Part shown: positions 15,167 through 22,908 of the stretch, one piece after another
How positions within the stretch are numbered: the first letter of the stretch is position 1
How the letters are laid out: each line of letters opens with the position of its first letter
Origin: JAVBLT01 sp031553315
Lineage (GTDB): Bacteria > Verrucomicrobiota > Kiritimatiellia > RFP12 > DVOR01
Length of the DNA: 28,063 bases
Direction: 5' to 3'
NCBI GenBank assembly: GCA_031553315.1
Contig: JAVBLT010000027.1
Coordinates: forward strand, 1-28,063
Position numbers and translations under genes: made by a program
Notes under the pieces: generated by a model
What the model was told of the DNA's origin: nothing
Database searches by the model: none
What the model saw: the letters and a program-made list of their open reading frames with translations, nothing else

Positions 15167-16433
15167 GGGCTTCTCCGGCGATTTTGCACATGGCGGCGGT
15201 GACGCGGCTCAGCTGGGCGGGCGTCATGATAAACGGCGGCATGGTATAGATGAGTTTTCCGAAGGGGCGCAGCCAGACGCCTTCTTCGACGAAGCGCCGC
15301 TGGATCACGGCCATATCGACGGGTTCCTTCATCTCAATCACGCCAATCGCGCCCAGCACCCGCACATCGGCCACGCCGGGCAGTTCGCGCGCGGGGGCGA
15401 GCTCGCGGTTGAGCTGCGCTTCGATGGCGGCCACGCGCCCGGCCCAGCCGCCGGAAAGCAAAAGCTCGGTGGAAGCGAGCGCCACGGCGCAGGCGAGGGG
15501 GTTGCCCATGAAGGTGGGGCCGTGCATGAAAAGACCGGGGGAACCGGAGGAGACGGTGGCGGCCACATCGGCATTGGTCAGCACGGCGGAAAGAGTCATG
15601 TACCCCCCCGTGAGCGCTTTGCCCACGCACATGATGTCGGGCTCCACTCCGGCGTGCTCCCACGCGAAAAGCTTGCCGGTGCGGCCGAATCCGGTCGCGA
15701 TTTCATCGAAAATGAGCAGGATGCCGTGTTCACGGCAGATCTGAGCGGCCTGGCGGAGGTAATCGGGGTGATAGAACCTCATGCCGCCCGCGCCCTGCAC
15801 AATGGGTTCGAGAATCATCGCGGCGATTTCCCCGCCGTGTGCGCGGATCATGAGTTCGAGCTGAAGGCGGTCGCCGGGGTTCCACTCGCCGCCGAAACGC
15901 GAACGCGGCGCATTCACAAAATGCCGCACGGGAAGCGCATCGCCAAAGATGGCGTGCATGCCGGTGTGCGGGTCGCAGACCGACATCGCGTTCCACGTGT
16001 CGCCGTGATACCCGGAGCGGATCGTCACGATGTTTTGCTTGCGGGGCATCTTTTTGGCGTGCCAGTATTGCACGGCCATTTTGAGCGCCGCCTCGACCGC
16101 CACCGAGCCGGAATCGGCGTAGAAAATGTGCCGCATGGAAGGCGGCGCGATGGAAAGGAGCTTTTTACCGAGCGCGATGGCCGGTTCGTGGGTCAGCCCG
16201 CCAAACATCACATGCGCCATCTTGCCGAGCTGCTCTTCGGCGGCGCGGTTCAGCACAGGGTGATTGTAGCCGTGGATCGCGCACCACCACGACGCCATCC
16301 CCTCGATCAGCCGCGTGCCCTCTTCAAGCACAATCTCGCACCCCTCCGCGCGCGCCACCTTCCACGCCGGCAGCGGATTCGCGGTCGAGGTATACGGGTG
16401 CCACAGGTGGTCGCGGTCAAAGGTATCGATCAT
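15150..16433 (-). CDS. bioA: Adenosylmethionine-8-amino-7-oxononanoate aminotransferase
   Basis: 427 residues, PLP-dependent class III aminotransferase using SAM as amino donor to make 7,8-diaminononanoate. HLWHPYTS at 9-16 and SGYHGDTWNAMSV at 140-152 carry the two Tyr residues typical of BioA. IFDEIATGFGRTG (241-253) holds the cofactor-binding Asp, and Lys272 in VGKALTGGYM forms the Schiff base. Length matches E. coli BioA (429). The ATG overlaps the bioB stop by 4 bp. The next enzyme of the pathway, dethiobiotin synthetase (bioD), often beside or fused to bioA, is not here. Confidence 0.94.
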   Translation of the reverse strand: MIDTFDRDHLWHPYTSTANPLPAWKVARAEGCEIVLEEGTRLIEGMASWWCAIHGYNHPVLNRAAEEQLGKMAHVMFGGLTHEPAIALGKKLLSIAPPSMRHIFYADSGSVAVEAALKMAVQYWHAKKMPRKQNIVTIRSGYHGDTWNAMSVCDPHTGMHAIFGDALPVRHFVNAPRSRFGGEWNPGDRLQLELMIRAHGGEIAAMILEPIVQGAGGMRFYHPDYLRQAAQICREHGILLIFDEIATGFGRTGKLFAWEHAGVEPDIMCVGKALTGGYMTLSAVLTNADVAATVSSGSPGLFMHGPTFMGNPLACAVALASTELLLSGGWAGRVAAIEAQLNRELAPARELPGVADVRVLGAIGVIEMKEPVDMAVIQRRFVEEGVWLRPFGKLIYTMPPFIMTPAQLSRVTAAMCKIAGEAHAQTP

Positions 16434-17398
16434 AACGCCTCCAAACAGTAACCGGCGGCGAGAATGCGCGCCTTGTCGCCGGCCACGCCCGAACCGAGCG
16501 TGGTGAGCAGGTCGCCCACAATGGCGGCGTTGATCCCGATCCGAAACGCCTTGCGCAGCGCCGCATCCGAGAGCCCCGCGCGCCCGCCCGCAAAGCGCAG
16601 ATACGCCTCCGGCAAAATGAAACGGAAAAGCGCAACCGTGCGCAACACCTCGGTTTCGGTGAGAAGCGGCGTGTTTTCGAGCGGCGTGCCGGGAATCGGG
16701 TGAAGCAGGTTGACCGGCACCGATTTCACGCCCAGTTCGCGCAGGGTGAACGCGAGCTCAAGGCGTTGGGCGGGCGATTCCCCCATGCCGATGATTCCGC
16801 CGCTGCACACATCCATCCCCGCAGCGCGGGCGGCGCGAAGCGTCTCGATTTTTTCCGCCTGCGTATGCGTGGTGCACAGCGCGGGAAAATGCGAAGGCGC
16901 GCTTTCGAGGTTGCAATGGTAGCGGGTGATTCCGGCGGCGCGGAGCTTTCTCATAGCGGGCTCGTCAAGCAAACCAAGCGAGGCGCAAAGAGCGATGGGC
17001 ACTTCGCGGCGAATGGTTTCGGCGGCGGCGCAGACGGCGGCGAGGGTTTTGTCATCGGCCTTGCGCCCGCTCGTCACAAACGAGAAACGCCCCACCCCCT
17101 GCCCGGCAGCGAGCTTCGCCTGGCGCAGGCATTCCGCGGTTCCGATCCAATCGTAACACACCGCGGCGGTGCGGTGATGCGCCGACTGCGAACACCAGCG
17201 GCAATCCTCCGGGCAACGCCCCGATTTGGCGTTGACAATCGAGCAGAGGTCGAAGACCTTCGAGGCGCGCGCGGCGGTGATACGCCCGGCGGCGGCGAAA
17301 AGCGCCTCATCCTCGGCGTTTTCAAGCAGCCACACCGCTTCACCCGGCGTGATTTCGCCCCCCTCAAGCACCTTTTCAGCAAGCTCTTTCACAGTCAT
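16430..17398 (-). CDS. bioB: Biotin synthase
   Basis: 322 residues, radical SAM enzyme inserting sulfur into dethiobiotin. The 4Fe-4S cluster cysteines are Cys62, Cys66 and Cys69 in RCPEDCRWCSQS. NVLHPI-like (NLLHPIPGTPLE), YHCNLESAP and CSGGIIGMGE motifs of BioB are present. The ATG at 17398 gives the standard N-terminus (MTVKELAEKVLEGG); an AGGGTAGGGG stretch lies upstream. An ATG 30 bases earlier lacks a ribosome binding site. First gene of the operon, with a promoter candidate at 17427-17455 whose -35 abuts the T-tract of the preceding gene's terminator. No BirA-type or other long palindromic operator is visible in the short leader. Confidence 0.94.
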   Translation of the reverse strand: MTVKELAEKVLEGGEITPGEAVWLLENAEDEALFAAAGRITAARASKVFDLCSIVNAKSGRCPEDCRWCSQSAHHRTAAVCYDWIGTAECLRQAKLAAGQGVGRFSFVTSGRKADDKTLAAVCAAAETIRREVPIALCASLGLLDEPAMRKLRAAGITRYHCNLESAPSHFPALCTTHTQAEKIETLRAARAAGMDVCSGGIIGMGESPAQRLELAFTLRELGVKSVPVNLLHPIPGTPLENTPLLTETEVLRTVALFRFILPEAYLRFAGGRAGLSDAALRKAFRIGINAAIVGDLLTTLGSGVAGDKARILAAGYCLEAL

Positions 17399-17426
17399 GC
17401 CCCCCCCTACCCTTAATGAAAAAAGC

Positions 17427-17455
17427 ATTGTGCCACACCGCACGCGAAAACTCAA
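17427..17455 (-). promoter_or_regulatory. Candidate promoter of the biotin operon
   Basis: Minus strand: -35 TTGAGT (17450-17455, 4 of 6), 17-nt spacer, -10 CACAAT (17427-17432, 4 of 6), about 28 nt before the bioB ATG. The position is forced by the terminator immediately upstream (17464-17494). Moderate match only. The leader is too short for a riboswitch. Confidence 0.4.
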
Positions 17456-17463
17456 TAAAAAGT

Positions 17464-17494
17464 AAGGCTTTCCGGCGTAAAACCGGAAAGCCTT
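17464..17494 (-). terminator. Intrinsic terminator after the surface protein gene
   Basis: A perfect 12-bp stem, aaggctttccgg (17464-17475) with its complement at 17483-17494, and a 7-nt loop. Read on the minus strand, it is followed by AC and a TTTTTATT tract. It lies 39 nt past the stop of the 796-residue surface protein and separates that gene from bioB. Confidence 0.85.
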
Positions 17495-17533
17495 TCAAAC
17501 AGCCGCAGATGCGGTTCCGCAACGGCAGGATGA

Positions 17534-19924
17534 TCAATAGATGGAAATGAGCAGGCCGGTGAGCTTTTCGAGGTAGATACCCTGATCATCGGAGCGGACA
17601 AACCATTTCTCAGGAACGCCCGTGAAGACCGAAAGCGCCCCGCCGGTTACAGACCCTGTGCGGAGCAGATAGAATTTGCCTCCGGCAACGGCAGGCAACA
17701 GCTCCTCGGCAATATCAAGCGTCACGCTTCCCGAAGCGGGAAGCGCCACGCTGCCGGCGGAGAGGCCGCCGAAAGCCTGAGGCTTCAAGATGGATCCTGC
17801 GCGAAGCGTGAGCGCGCCTTCAACGGTACCGTTACCGTAGGCCAGCGTGCCGCCGTTGTCGATGATGAACGCGCTGTCGCTCTCGGTCACGGTGATCGCG
17901 TTGGTCACGGTCAGCGTGGCATTGGCGCCCACGGTGAGCGATTCCGCCAAGCCGGCCTTGCCGCCACCGACATTGACATTGGCGAACGTATACGCCTGAG
18001 GCGTATCGCCGGTGAGCAATGCTTGAGCGACGCGTTCAGCGGGCAAGGCTGCGATATCACGCGTTGAAACAGTAAAATTGCTGATATCAGTGGAAGCTCC
18101 GCCTTTAAGTGTTACGGTACAGGCATTGACGTGAATCCCCAACGGCGCACCGGTACGCCCAGAGACGCGCCCCATAAGCGTGAGAGCGTTATTGATAGCG
18201 CCAGTGTACCCTTGACCAATCCCCAAACGCAACGTGGGTGCAACGGTCGAATTCTGGGAAACCGTGACAGGAGAATTAATCGTCCGATTCGCACCCACAA
18301 CGGTAGCGCTGTCACTCAATTCAATTTGTCCGGAAATTGACCCCTGAAGGCGAAGAGCTCCGGCAGATTTTTCACCGACATCGACGGGTCCATCACCAGC
18401 TAAACGAACATTAGCAGTTTTATCGTCGACAAAAATAAGTGAACCGCCGGCATCAATGTCGAACCAAACACTGGAATGATAGGTGGAATTCCGGTCAATT
18501 CGAAATTTAGAATCCGAACCTGTAACAACCGGGAGCACGCGAAGCGTACCGGTAAAAGCGGTTGGAGAGAGTTTCGCCCAGACCTGAGTGGTCGCCTCTA
18601 CAGCGATGACGCCGGTTCCGGTGACGCCATCGAGGATACCGGCCGCAGCATTGGTATTGAGCGTAATTTTGGCAGTACCTGCGGAAGCAAGGCTGACTTT
18701 TTTGGGATTCGTGGTGTTATTCCCAAGATCGACGGTTCCCTCCGAAACGTTAATTTGACCTGCATAAGCGCTGTTGTTACCGGTCAGCTTAAGGGTACCC
18801 GTCATAAGCTTGTTGATTGCGGCATTTCCTACGAGGATGCCCACATTCACGTTACCAAGCCCGGAAACCTGAATGGAAGTGCCCTGATCCAAAGGGGCGA
18901 CTGTGTTCAGTGTCAGCGTTGCATTAGCTCCCGCAACAAGAGAAGGCGCCTTGACCGGCACGGCCACCGAAGCGTCGATCGTTGAGCCGAGCGAAGCGGC
19001 GGTCAATGAACCGGCTCCCGAAAAAGTATAACCGGACTCCGAGATTTTTACGGAACCGGCGGAAACCTCATCGGAAAGCGTCACGGTCTTGATGCCTTCC
19101 GAAGCGAAATCAACGTCGCTTCCAGGTGAGAACACAGCGGGGACGCCGACAGGGGTCAGCCAGTTTTGTGAGGTGGTGTTCCAAACCGAATCGCCCGCGG
19201 TTCCATTCCAGATCAGGCGAAACTTCATCAGGTCGGCAATCCCGTTGTCGGTAAGGGCGGTGTCGTCAATCTGCGCGTTGGAAATGGATACATCATTCGA
19301 ACCAATTATCACTGCCGTGGCCGAGGGAGAGTTGAGATCACCCCAAAAAGCTCCGTTTCCGATTCGCGCGCCGTTCAGGTAGGCAGTGGTTGAAACATAG
19401 CCATTGGGATTGAACGAGAGCATTTCAAAGGCAAGATGAAACCACTCACCGGCGGCCACCACACCGGTAAACGTCGCCCCCGCCGGAGTGTTGTTGCTTT
19501 TTACCGCATCAATTTTGCCATCGTTTTTCAGGCGTACGATGATGGAATTGTGAGCCCCGGCGGGATTGCCCGCGTTGCCAGTTATACAAAAAAGATTGAT
19601 TGGTTCGGCGGGCAAAGCGTCGACCTTGAACCAAGCGGAATAAGTCCCGGTCGCAAGGCTATACAAACGGGTTCCGGTTCCATCGGGCCGCTGAACGATG
19701 CGACCGGCCACCCAGGGATTGTCGACGCCCGCCGCAAGGGAGAAGGGCGCGGTGAGCTTGGTGGCGGTGACCAGCGGAGAAGGGCCGGTTTCGGACCCGG
19801 CAAAGGTGTTTTCATACAACGCGGCGGCTCCGGCGCTTCCCGCGCCCAGAACCGACATCAACACGGCGGCAGCTGCCCAATGGACAGACGAAAACACGCG
19901 AATTTTCATTTGCTTTTGAATCAT
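17534..19924 (-). CDS. Large surface protein: LamG-like domain plus autotransporter-type beta-strand repeats
   Basis: 796 residues. A signal peptide is clear (hydrophobic stretch WAAAAVLMSVLGAG, cleavage likely near AGAAALYE). Residues about 35-234 form a concanavalin A/LamG-like jelly roll (ALYENTF start, TYSAWFKVD, WFHLAFEM, TTAYLNGARIG). A WNGTAGDSVWNTTSQNW linker follows at about 239-255. Then come beta-helix repeats of the autotransporter-associated strand type, for example GTLKLTGNNSAYAGQINV at about 376-393. There is no outer-membrane barrel and no PEP-CTERM tail; the end is EKLTGLLISIY. The ATG at 19924 has GAGG 6 bases upstream; alternatives are 19927 and 19909. Monocistronic, with its own promoter and terminator. 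AT-richer and more Thr/Ser/Asn-rich in the middle than neighbouring genes. Ligand unknown. Confidence 0.8.
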   Translation of the reverse strand: MIQKQMKIRVFSSVHWAAAAVLMSVLGAGSAGAAALYENTFAGSETGPSPLVTATKLTAPFSLAAGVDNPWVAGRIVQRPDGTGTRLYSLATGTYSAWFKVDALPAEPINLFCITGNAGNPAGAHNSIIVRLKNDGKIDAVKSNNTPAGATFTGVVAAGEWFHLAFEMLSFNPNGYVSTTAYLNGARIGNGAFWGDLNSPSATAVIIGSNDVSISNAQIDDTALTDNGIADLMKFRLIWNGTAGDSVWNTTSQNWLTPVGVPAVFSPGSDVDFASEGIKTVTLSDEVSAGSVKISESGYTFSGAGSLTAASLGSTIDASVAVPVKAPSLVAGANATLTLNTVAPLDQGTSIQVSGLGNVNVGILVGNAAINKLMTGTLKLTGNNSAYAGQINVSEGTVDLGNNTTNPKKVSLASAGTAKITLNTNAAAGILDGVTGTGVIAVEATTQVWAKLSPTAFTGTLRVLPVVTGSDSKFRIDRNSTYHSSVWFDIDAGGSLIFVDDKTANVRLAGDGPVDVGEKSAGALRLQGSISGQIELSDSATVVGANRTINSPVTVSQNSTVAPTLRLGIGQGYTGAINNALTLMGRVSGRTGAPLGIHVNACTVTLKGGASTDISNFTVSTRDIAALPAERVAQALLTGDTPQAYTFANVNVGGGKAGLAESLTVGANATLTVTNAITVTESDSAFIIDNGGTLAYGNGTVEGALTLRAGSILKPQAFGGLSAGSVALPASGSVTLDIAEELLPAVAGGKFYLLRTGSVTGGALSVFTGVPEKWFVRSDDQGIYLEKLTGLLISIY

Positions 19925-19951
19925 CATTAACCTCATTTCAGATAAAATCGA

Positions 19952-19967
19952 ACAAATTACAATTTGT
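19952..19967. promoter_or_regulatory. Palindromic operator candidate in the surface protein leader
   Basis: ACAAATT-AC-AATTTGT is a perfect 7-bp inverted repeat with a 2-bp spacer. It sits about 5-20 nt downstream of the expected transcription start from the 19980-20008 promoter, a position suited to repression. The regulator is unknown. Confidence 0.45.
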
Positions 19968-19979
19968 CCTGACATCAAA

Positions 19980-20008
19980 AAAATATCTGAAAAAACAGAA
20001 CCGGTCAA
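19980..20008 (-). promoter_or_regulatory. Sigma70-type promoter of the surface protein gene
   Basis: Minus strand: -35 TTGACC (20003-20008, 5 of 6), 17-nt spacer, -10 TATTTT (19980-19985, 4 of 6), about 55 nt before the likely ATG at 19924. The rest of the 213-bp gap (20009-20137) is A-rich on the plus strand and shows no gene and no clear terminator for the small gene upstream. Confidence 0.55.
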
Positions 20009-20137
20009 GCGGAATGTTTTCGTGTATGTAAAAAAGAAACTGCCGATTCAAAAAAATCGCAATCAAAAAACAAACAACCTACTGAAAATCAAGAAACAGG
20101 TCGTTTCAACCACAACCGGGCCCCATCGGCGAGTTGT

Positions 20138-20401
20138 TTATTTCGAGCTCGTCTTTTCCCTGATCGCGGCGGCGCCATCCTCAGCGGCATCGCCGACGGC
20201 CTGAAGGCCTTCGGCCGTTTTCTCGGCGACCTTGTCGGCGGCCCGCTTCACATCGCCGGCGGTCTTTTCCGCGCCGGCCTTCACAGAATCCACAACCGAT
20301 TCGCGCGTGCGCTCCCGCTGCTCGCCGGAGCTGCCGTTGTAAAAGAAATAGAGTGCCGCGGCAATCGCGACAAGAATCAGGATGATAATCAGATTTTTCA
20401 T
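20138..20401 (-). CDS. Small membrane protein with Ala/Lys-rich amphipathic helix
   Basis: 87 residues. One N-terminal membrane helix (MKNLIIILILVAIAAALYFF) is followed by a charged, Ala/Lys/Glu-rich tail with repeated AADKVAEKTAEGLQAVGDAA-like units, about 11 residues per turn set, predicted to be one long amphipathic helix. It recalls YtxH-type or LEA-like small envelope proteins associated with stress, but no family can be named with confidence. The ATG at 20401 has AGGAG 8 bases upstream; earlier in-frame codons (to 20452) lie over the promoter. It has its own promoter at 20432-20460 and is divergent from pyrH. Confidence 0.75.
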   Translation of the reverse strand: MKNLIIILILVAIAAALYFFYNGSSGEQRERTRESVVDSVKAGAEKTAGDVKRAADKVAEKTAEGLQAVGDAAEDGAAAIREKTSSK

Positions 20402-20431
20402 GGCCGACTCCTTTAGCTGGATTTTGCCTCG

Positions 20432-20460
20432 AGCATACACCCCCTGCGCCACTGTGTAAA
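20432..20460 (-). promoter_or_regulatory. Sigma70-type promoter of the small membrane protein
   Basis: Minus strand: -35 TTTACA (20455-20460, 5 of 6), 17-nt spacer, -10 TATGCT (20432-20437). The -10 hexamer is identical to that of the cstA operon promoter. Expected leader about 25 nt. Confidence 0.55.
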
Positions 20461-20567
20461 GCCAAAAGCACAGCTCCCGAAGAAAATAAAACCCGATTTT
20501 ACATTTTTCTGAATTTTTATCCCATTCGCGCCTAAATGACCTTTTTCAGCCTTTTTCCTCTTTTTGT

Positions 20568-20596
20568 TTTACCTTTTTCCGGTTTTGCGTTATTAT
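20568..20596 (+). promoter_or_regulatory. Candidate promoter of pyrH with phased T-tracts upstream
   Basis: Plus strand: -35 TTTACC (20568-20573, 4 of 6), 17-nt spacer, -10 TATTAT (20591-20596, 5 of 6), about 31 nt before the pyrH ATG. Runs of five T begin at 20504, 20514, 20542, 20552 and 20561, several 9-10 bp apart, which suggests curved DNA or an UP-like element. Confidence 0.5.
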
Positions 20597-20634
20597 CAGC
20601 CCGTTTTGAATGATAGGCCAGTGAGAAAGTTTTT

Positions 20635-21360
20635 ATGGAAACCTGTAAACCTTTGTATAAACGTATCCTCTTGAAACTCAGCGGAGAAGTGCTGAAAAAC
20701 GTCGACGGCGGCGAATGCATCGACCAGGGCGTGGTCGATTCCATCGCCCGGCGCATCAAAGAAGTGAAAGACCTCGGCGTGCAGGTGGGCATCGTCCTGG
20801 GCGGCGGCAATATCTTCCGCGGCCTCAGCGGCGAGCAAAAAGGCGTCAACCGCACCACCGGCGACTACATGGGCATGCTCGCCACCATCGTCAACGGCCT
20901 CGCCCTCCAAAACGCCCTCGAAGCCATCGGCGTGGAGACCCGCGTGCAGACCTCCATCCACATGCCCCAGGTCGCCGAATCCTTCATTCAGCGCAAAGCC
21001 CTCCGCCACCTTGAAAAAGGCCGCGTGGTCATTTTCGCCGGCGGCACCGGAAACCCCTTCTTCAGCACCGACTCCGCCGCCGCCCTCCGCGCCAGCGAAA
21101 TCGGCGCCGAAGCGCTCCTCAAAGCGACAAAGGTCGACGGCATCTACACCGCCGACCCCCACAAAGACCCCACCGCCACGCGCTACAACACCCTCTCTTA
21201 TGAAGACGCCCTCTCCAAGCGCCTCAAAGTGATGGATTCCGCCGCCTTCGCGCTGTGCATGGACAACCGGATCCCCATCGTCGTCTTCGATTTCTTTGAC
21301 GAAAACGCCCTTAAGCAGATTGTCTGCGGCGCCGCCCTCGGAACACGCGTTTCCGAATAA
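20635..21360 (+). CDS. pyrH: Uridylate kinase (UMP kinase)
   Basis: 241 residues, normal for the bacterial amino-acid-kinase-fold UMP kinase, which makes UDP from UMP and ATP in the cytoplasm as a hexamer. Visible motifs: KRILLKLSGEVL (9-20), VLGGGNIFRGLSG (about 54-66), DYMGMLATIVNGLAL (about 77-91), a FAGGTGNPFFSTD stretch, and KVDGIYTADP. GAGAAAG lies about 7 bases before the ATG. The usual tsf gene does not precede it; instead a divergent small gene does, and a separate promoter is visible. The gap to frr is 27 bp. Confidence 0.96.
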   Translation: METCKPLYKRILLKLSGEVLKNVDGGECIDQGVVDSIARRIKEVKDLGVQVGIVLGGGNIFRGLSGEQKGVNRTTGDYMGMLATIVNGLALQNALEAIGVETRVQTSIHMPQVAESFIQRKALRHLEKGRVVIFAGGTGNPFFSTDSAAALRASEIGAEALLKATKVDGIYTADPHKDPTATRYNTLSYEDALSKRLKVMDSAAFALCMDNRIPIVVFDFFDENALKQIVCGAALGTRVSE

Positions 21361-21387
21361 CTCAACACGATTAGAAGGAATATCACG

Positions 21388-21951
21388 ATGCAGACTGCAC
21401 AGGAAGTCATCCGCGACGCAACCGACAAGATGGACAACACCTTCAAAGTGATGAAAGAACACTTCTCAGGCCTCCGCACCGGCAAAGCCTCCCCCTCCCT
21501 TGTCGACGGCATCCAGGTCATCTACTACGGCGCCCCCACCCGCCTGCGCGACATGGCCAACATCTCCACCCCCGAGCCCCGCTCCATCACCATCAGCCCC
21601 TTCGACCCCACCGCGCTGGGCGATATCGAGAAAGCCATCCTCGCCGCCAACCTCGGCGTGACCCCCCGCAACGACGGCCGCCTCATCCGCATCCAGATTC
21701 CCGAGCTCACCGAAGAGCGCCGCAAAGAAATCGTCAAGGTCGCCAAGCGCCAGGCCGAAGAAGCCCGCGTCGCGATCCGCAACGTCCGCCGCGACGCGAA
21801 CGACATGCTCAAAGCCATTCAGAAAGACGCTAAAATTTCCGAAGACGAACGCGACCGCGCCCTCGCCGACATCCAGAAACTGACCGACGGCGTCATCGCG
21901 AAAGTCGACGACGAACTGAAACACAAAGAAGCCGAAGTCATGGCCGTTTAA
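21388..21951 (+). CDS. frr: Ribosome recycling factor
   Basis: 187 residues, the standard length (185). With EF-G it splits post-termination ribosomes. It shows the conserved FSGLRTGKASPSLVDGI segment (about 28-44), SITISPFDP, AILAANLGVTPRNDGRLIRI, and the long C-terminal helix of domain I (RRKEIVKVAKRQAEEARVAI, then RNVRRDANDMLK). AGAAGGAA lies about 7 bases upstream. pyrH-frr is the common bacterial pair; the downstream unknown gene begins 24 bp later with its own AAGGAG site. Confidence 0.97.
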   Translation: MQTAQEVIRDATDKMDNTFKVMKEHFSGLRTGKASPSLVDGIQVIYYGAPTRLRDMANISTPEPRSITISPFDPTALGDIEKAILAANLGVTPRNDGRLIRIQIPELTEERRKEIVKVAKRQAEEARVAIRNVRRDANDMLKAIQKDAKISEDERDRALADIQKLTDGVIAKVDDELKHKEAEVMAV

Positions 21952-21975
21952 GGCCCGGAAGCAAGGAGATCCATC

Positions 21976-22908
21976 ATGGCCGACGATACCCCCCCCACCA
22001 TTCCCCCGAAGGTGACTCCCGGCGCCGCTCCCGGCGTGAACAAGCCCCGCCCCATGACCATCCGCCTGAAAAGCACCAAGCCCGGCGGAGCCATTCCCGG
22101 CGTGAAGCTCGCAACACCCGCCGCGGCCGAAGCCCCCGCGCCGGCTCCCGCCGCCGAAGAGCCCGTTTTGGAGCCAATCCCCGAACCGGTCTCCGCGGAA
22201 GCGCTTGAACCGGCGCCCGCCGCCGATTCCCCTTCCAAAACGGCCGCCATCAAGGCCAGCCAGACCTCCCGCATCTCTCTTTCCGACATCATCAGCGACA
22301 CCACCATGAGCGGCGACGCCATCGCCGATTCCCCCACCCTCAAGCTCAAACCCGTCGGCTCCTCCACCCAGAACATCCCCGCCGAAGCCCTCAAGGAAGC
22401 GTCGCCCGAGCAGCAGCAAGCCGCCAAATCCAAAACGGCCCGCATCGCGCTTGATTCCGTGCTCAGCGGCATCGACGCCAAGAGCACCGCCGGCGCCACG
22501 CAGAAAACCATTCGCCTCAAGCGCCCCGGCGGCATTACGGCAGGCGGCCCCGCTCCCGCGGTTCCCACGCCCATGACCCCCGCCAGCACTGCCGACGACG
22601 GCAAGACCGTCAAAATCAAACGCCCCGGCACCATTACCCTCAAAAAAGCCGCCGCCGACCCCGAGCTCACCCCCATCGAGAACCTCGACGATGTGGCGAT
22701 GACCGCGCTGACCGATATTTCCGCCCCTGCCGGAAAAGACAACGCCGCCTTTTCCCTCGTGGCACTCGTGGCCTGCGTGGCGACGCTCATCGTCGGAATC
22801 ATCACGCTCATGTGCCTGGGCAACCAGGCCTTCGGCACCGACCCCGATCCCGATGGCAACACGCTCTACTCCTTCAAGGGTTCTCCCTGGCCATGGATTG
22901 GAAAATAA
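21976..22908 (+). CDS. Unknown Pro/Ala-rich protein with KTIRLK-type motifs and C-terminal membrane helix
   Basis: 310 residues, not assigned to a family. Residues 1-250 are low-complexity, rich in Pro, Ala, Ser and Thr, and probably disordered. They carry repeated short basic-hydrophobic motifs: MTIRLKS (27-33), SRISLSD (98-104), TLKLKP (121-126), TARIALD (154-160), KTIRLKRPGG (177-186) and KTVKIKRPGTITLKK (210-224). One membrane helix at about 257-282 (AAFSLVALVACVATLIVGII) is followed by a short tail ending GSPWPWIGK. The orientation suggests a long cytoplasmic N-terminal part. AAGGAG precedes the ATG. It overlaps the following ABC permease by 16 bp, so it may be a partner or regulator of that transporter, but this is from position only. 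Confidence 0.72.
   Translation: MADDTPPTIPPKVTPGAAPGVNKPRPMTIRLKSTKPGGAIPGVKLATPAAAEAPAPAPAAEEPVLEPIPEPVSAEALEPAPAADSPSKTAAIKASQTSRISLSDIISDTTMSGDAIADSPTLKLKPVGSSTQNIPAEALKEASPEQQQAAKSKTARIALDSVLSGIDAKSTAGATQKTIRLKRPGGITAGGPAPAVPTPMTPASTADDGKTVKIKRPGTITLKKAAADPELTPIENLDDVAMTALTDISAPAGKDNAAFSLVALVACVATLIVGIITLMCLGNQAFGTDPDPDGNTLYSFKGSPWPWIGK

Noticed and set aside
17399..17463. BirA-type operator or biotin-responsive element before bioB
   Set aside because: No TTGTAAACC-like inverted pair or other long palindrome is present; the only strong dyad is the terminator of the neighbouring gene.
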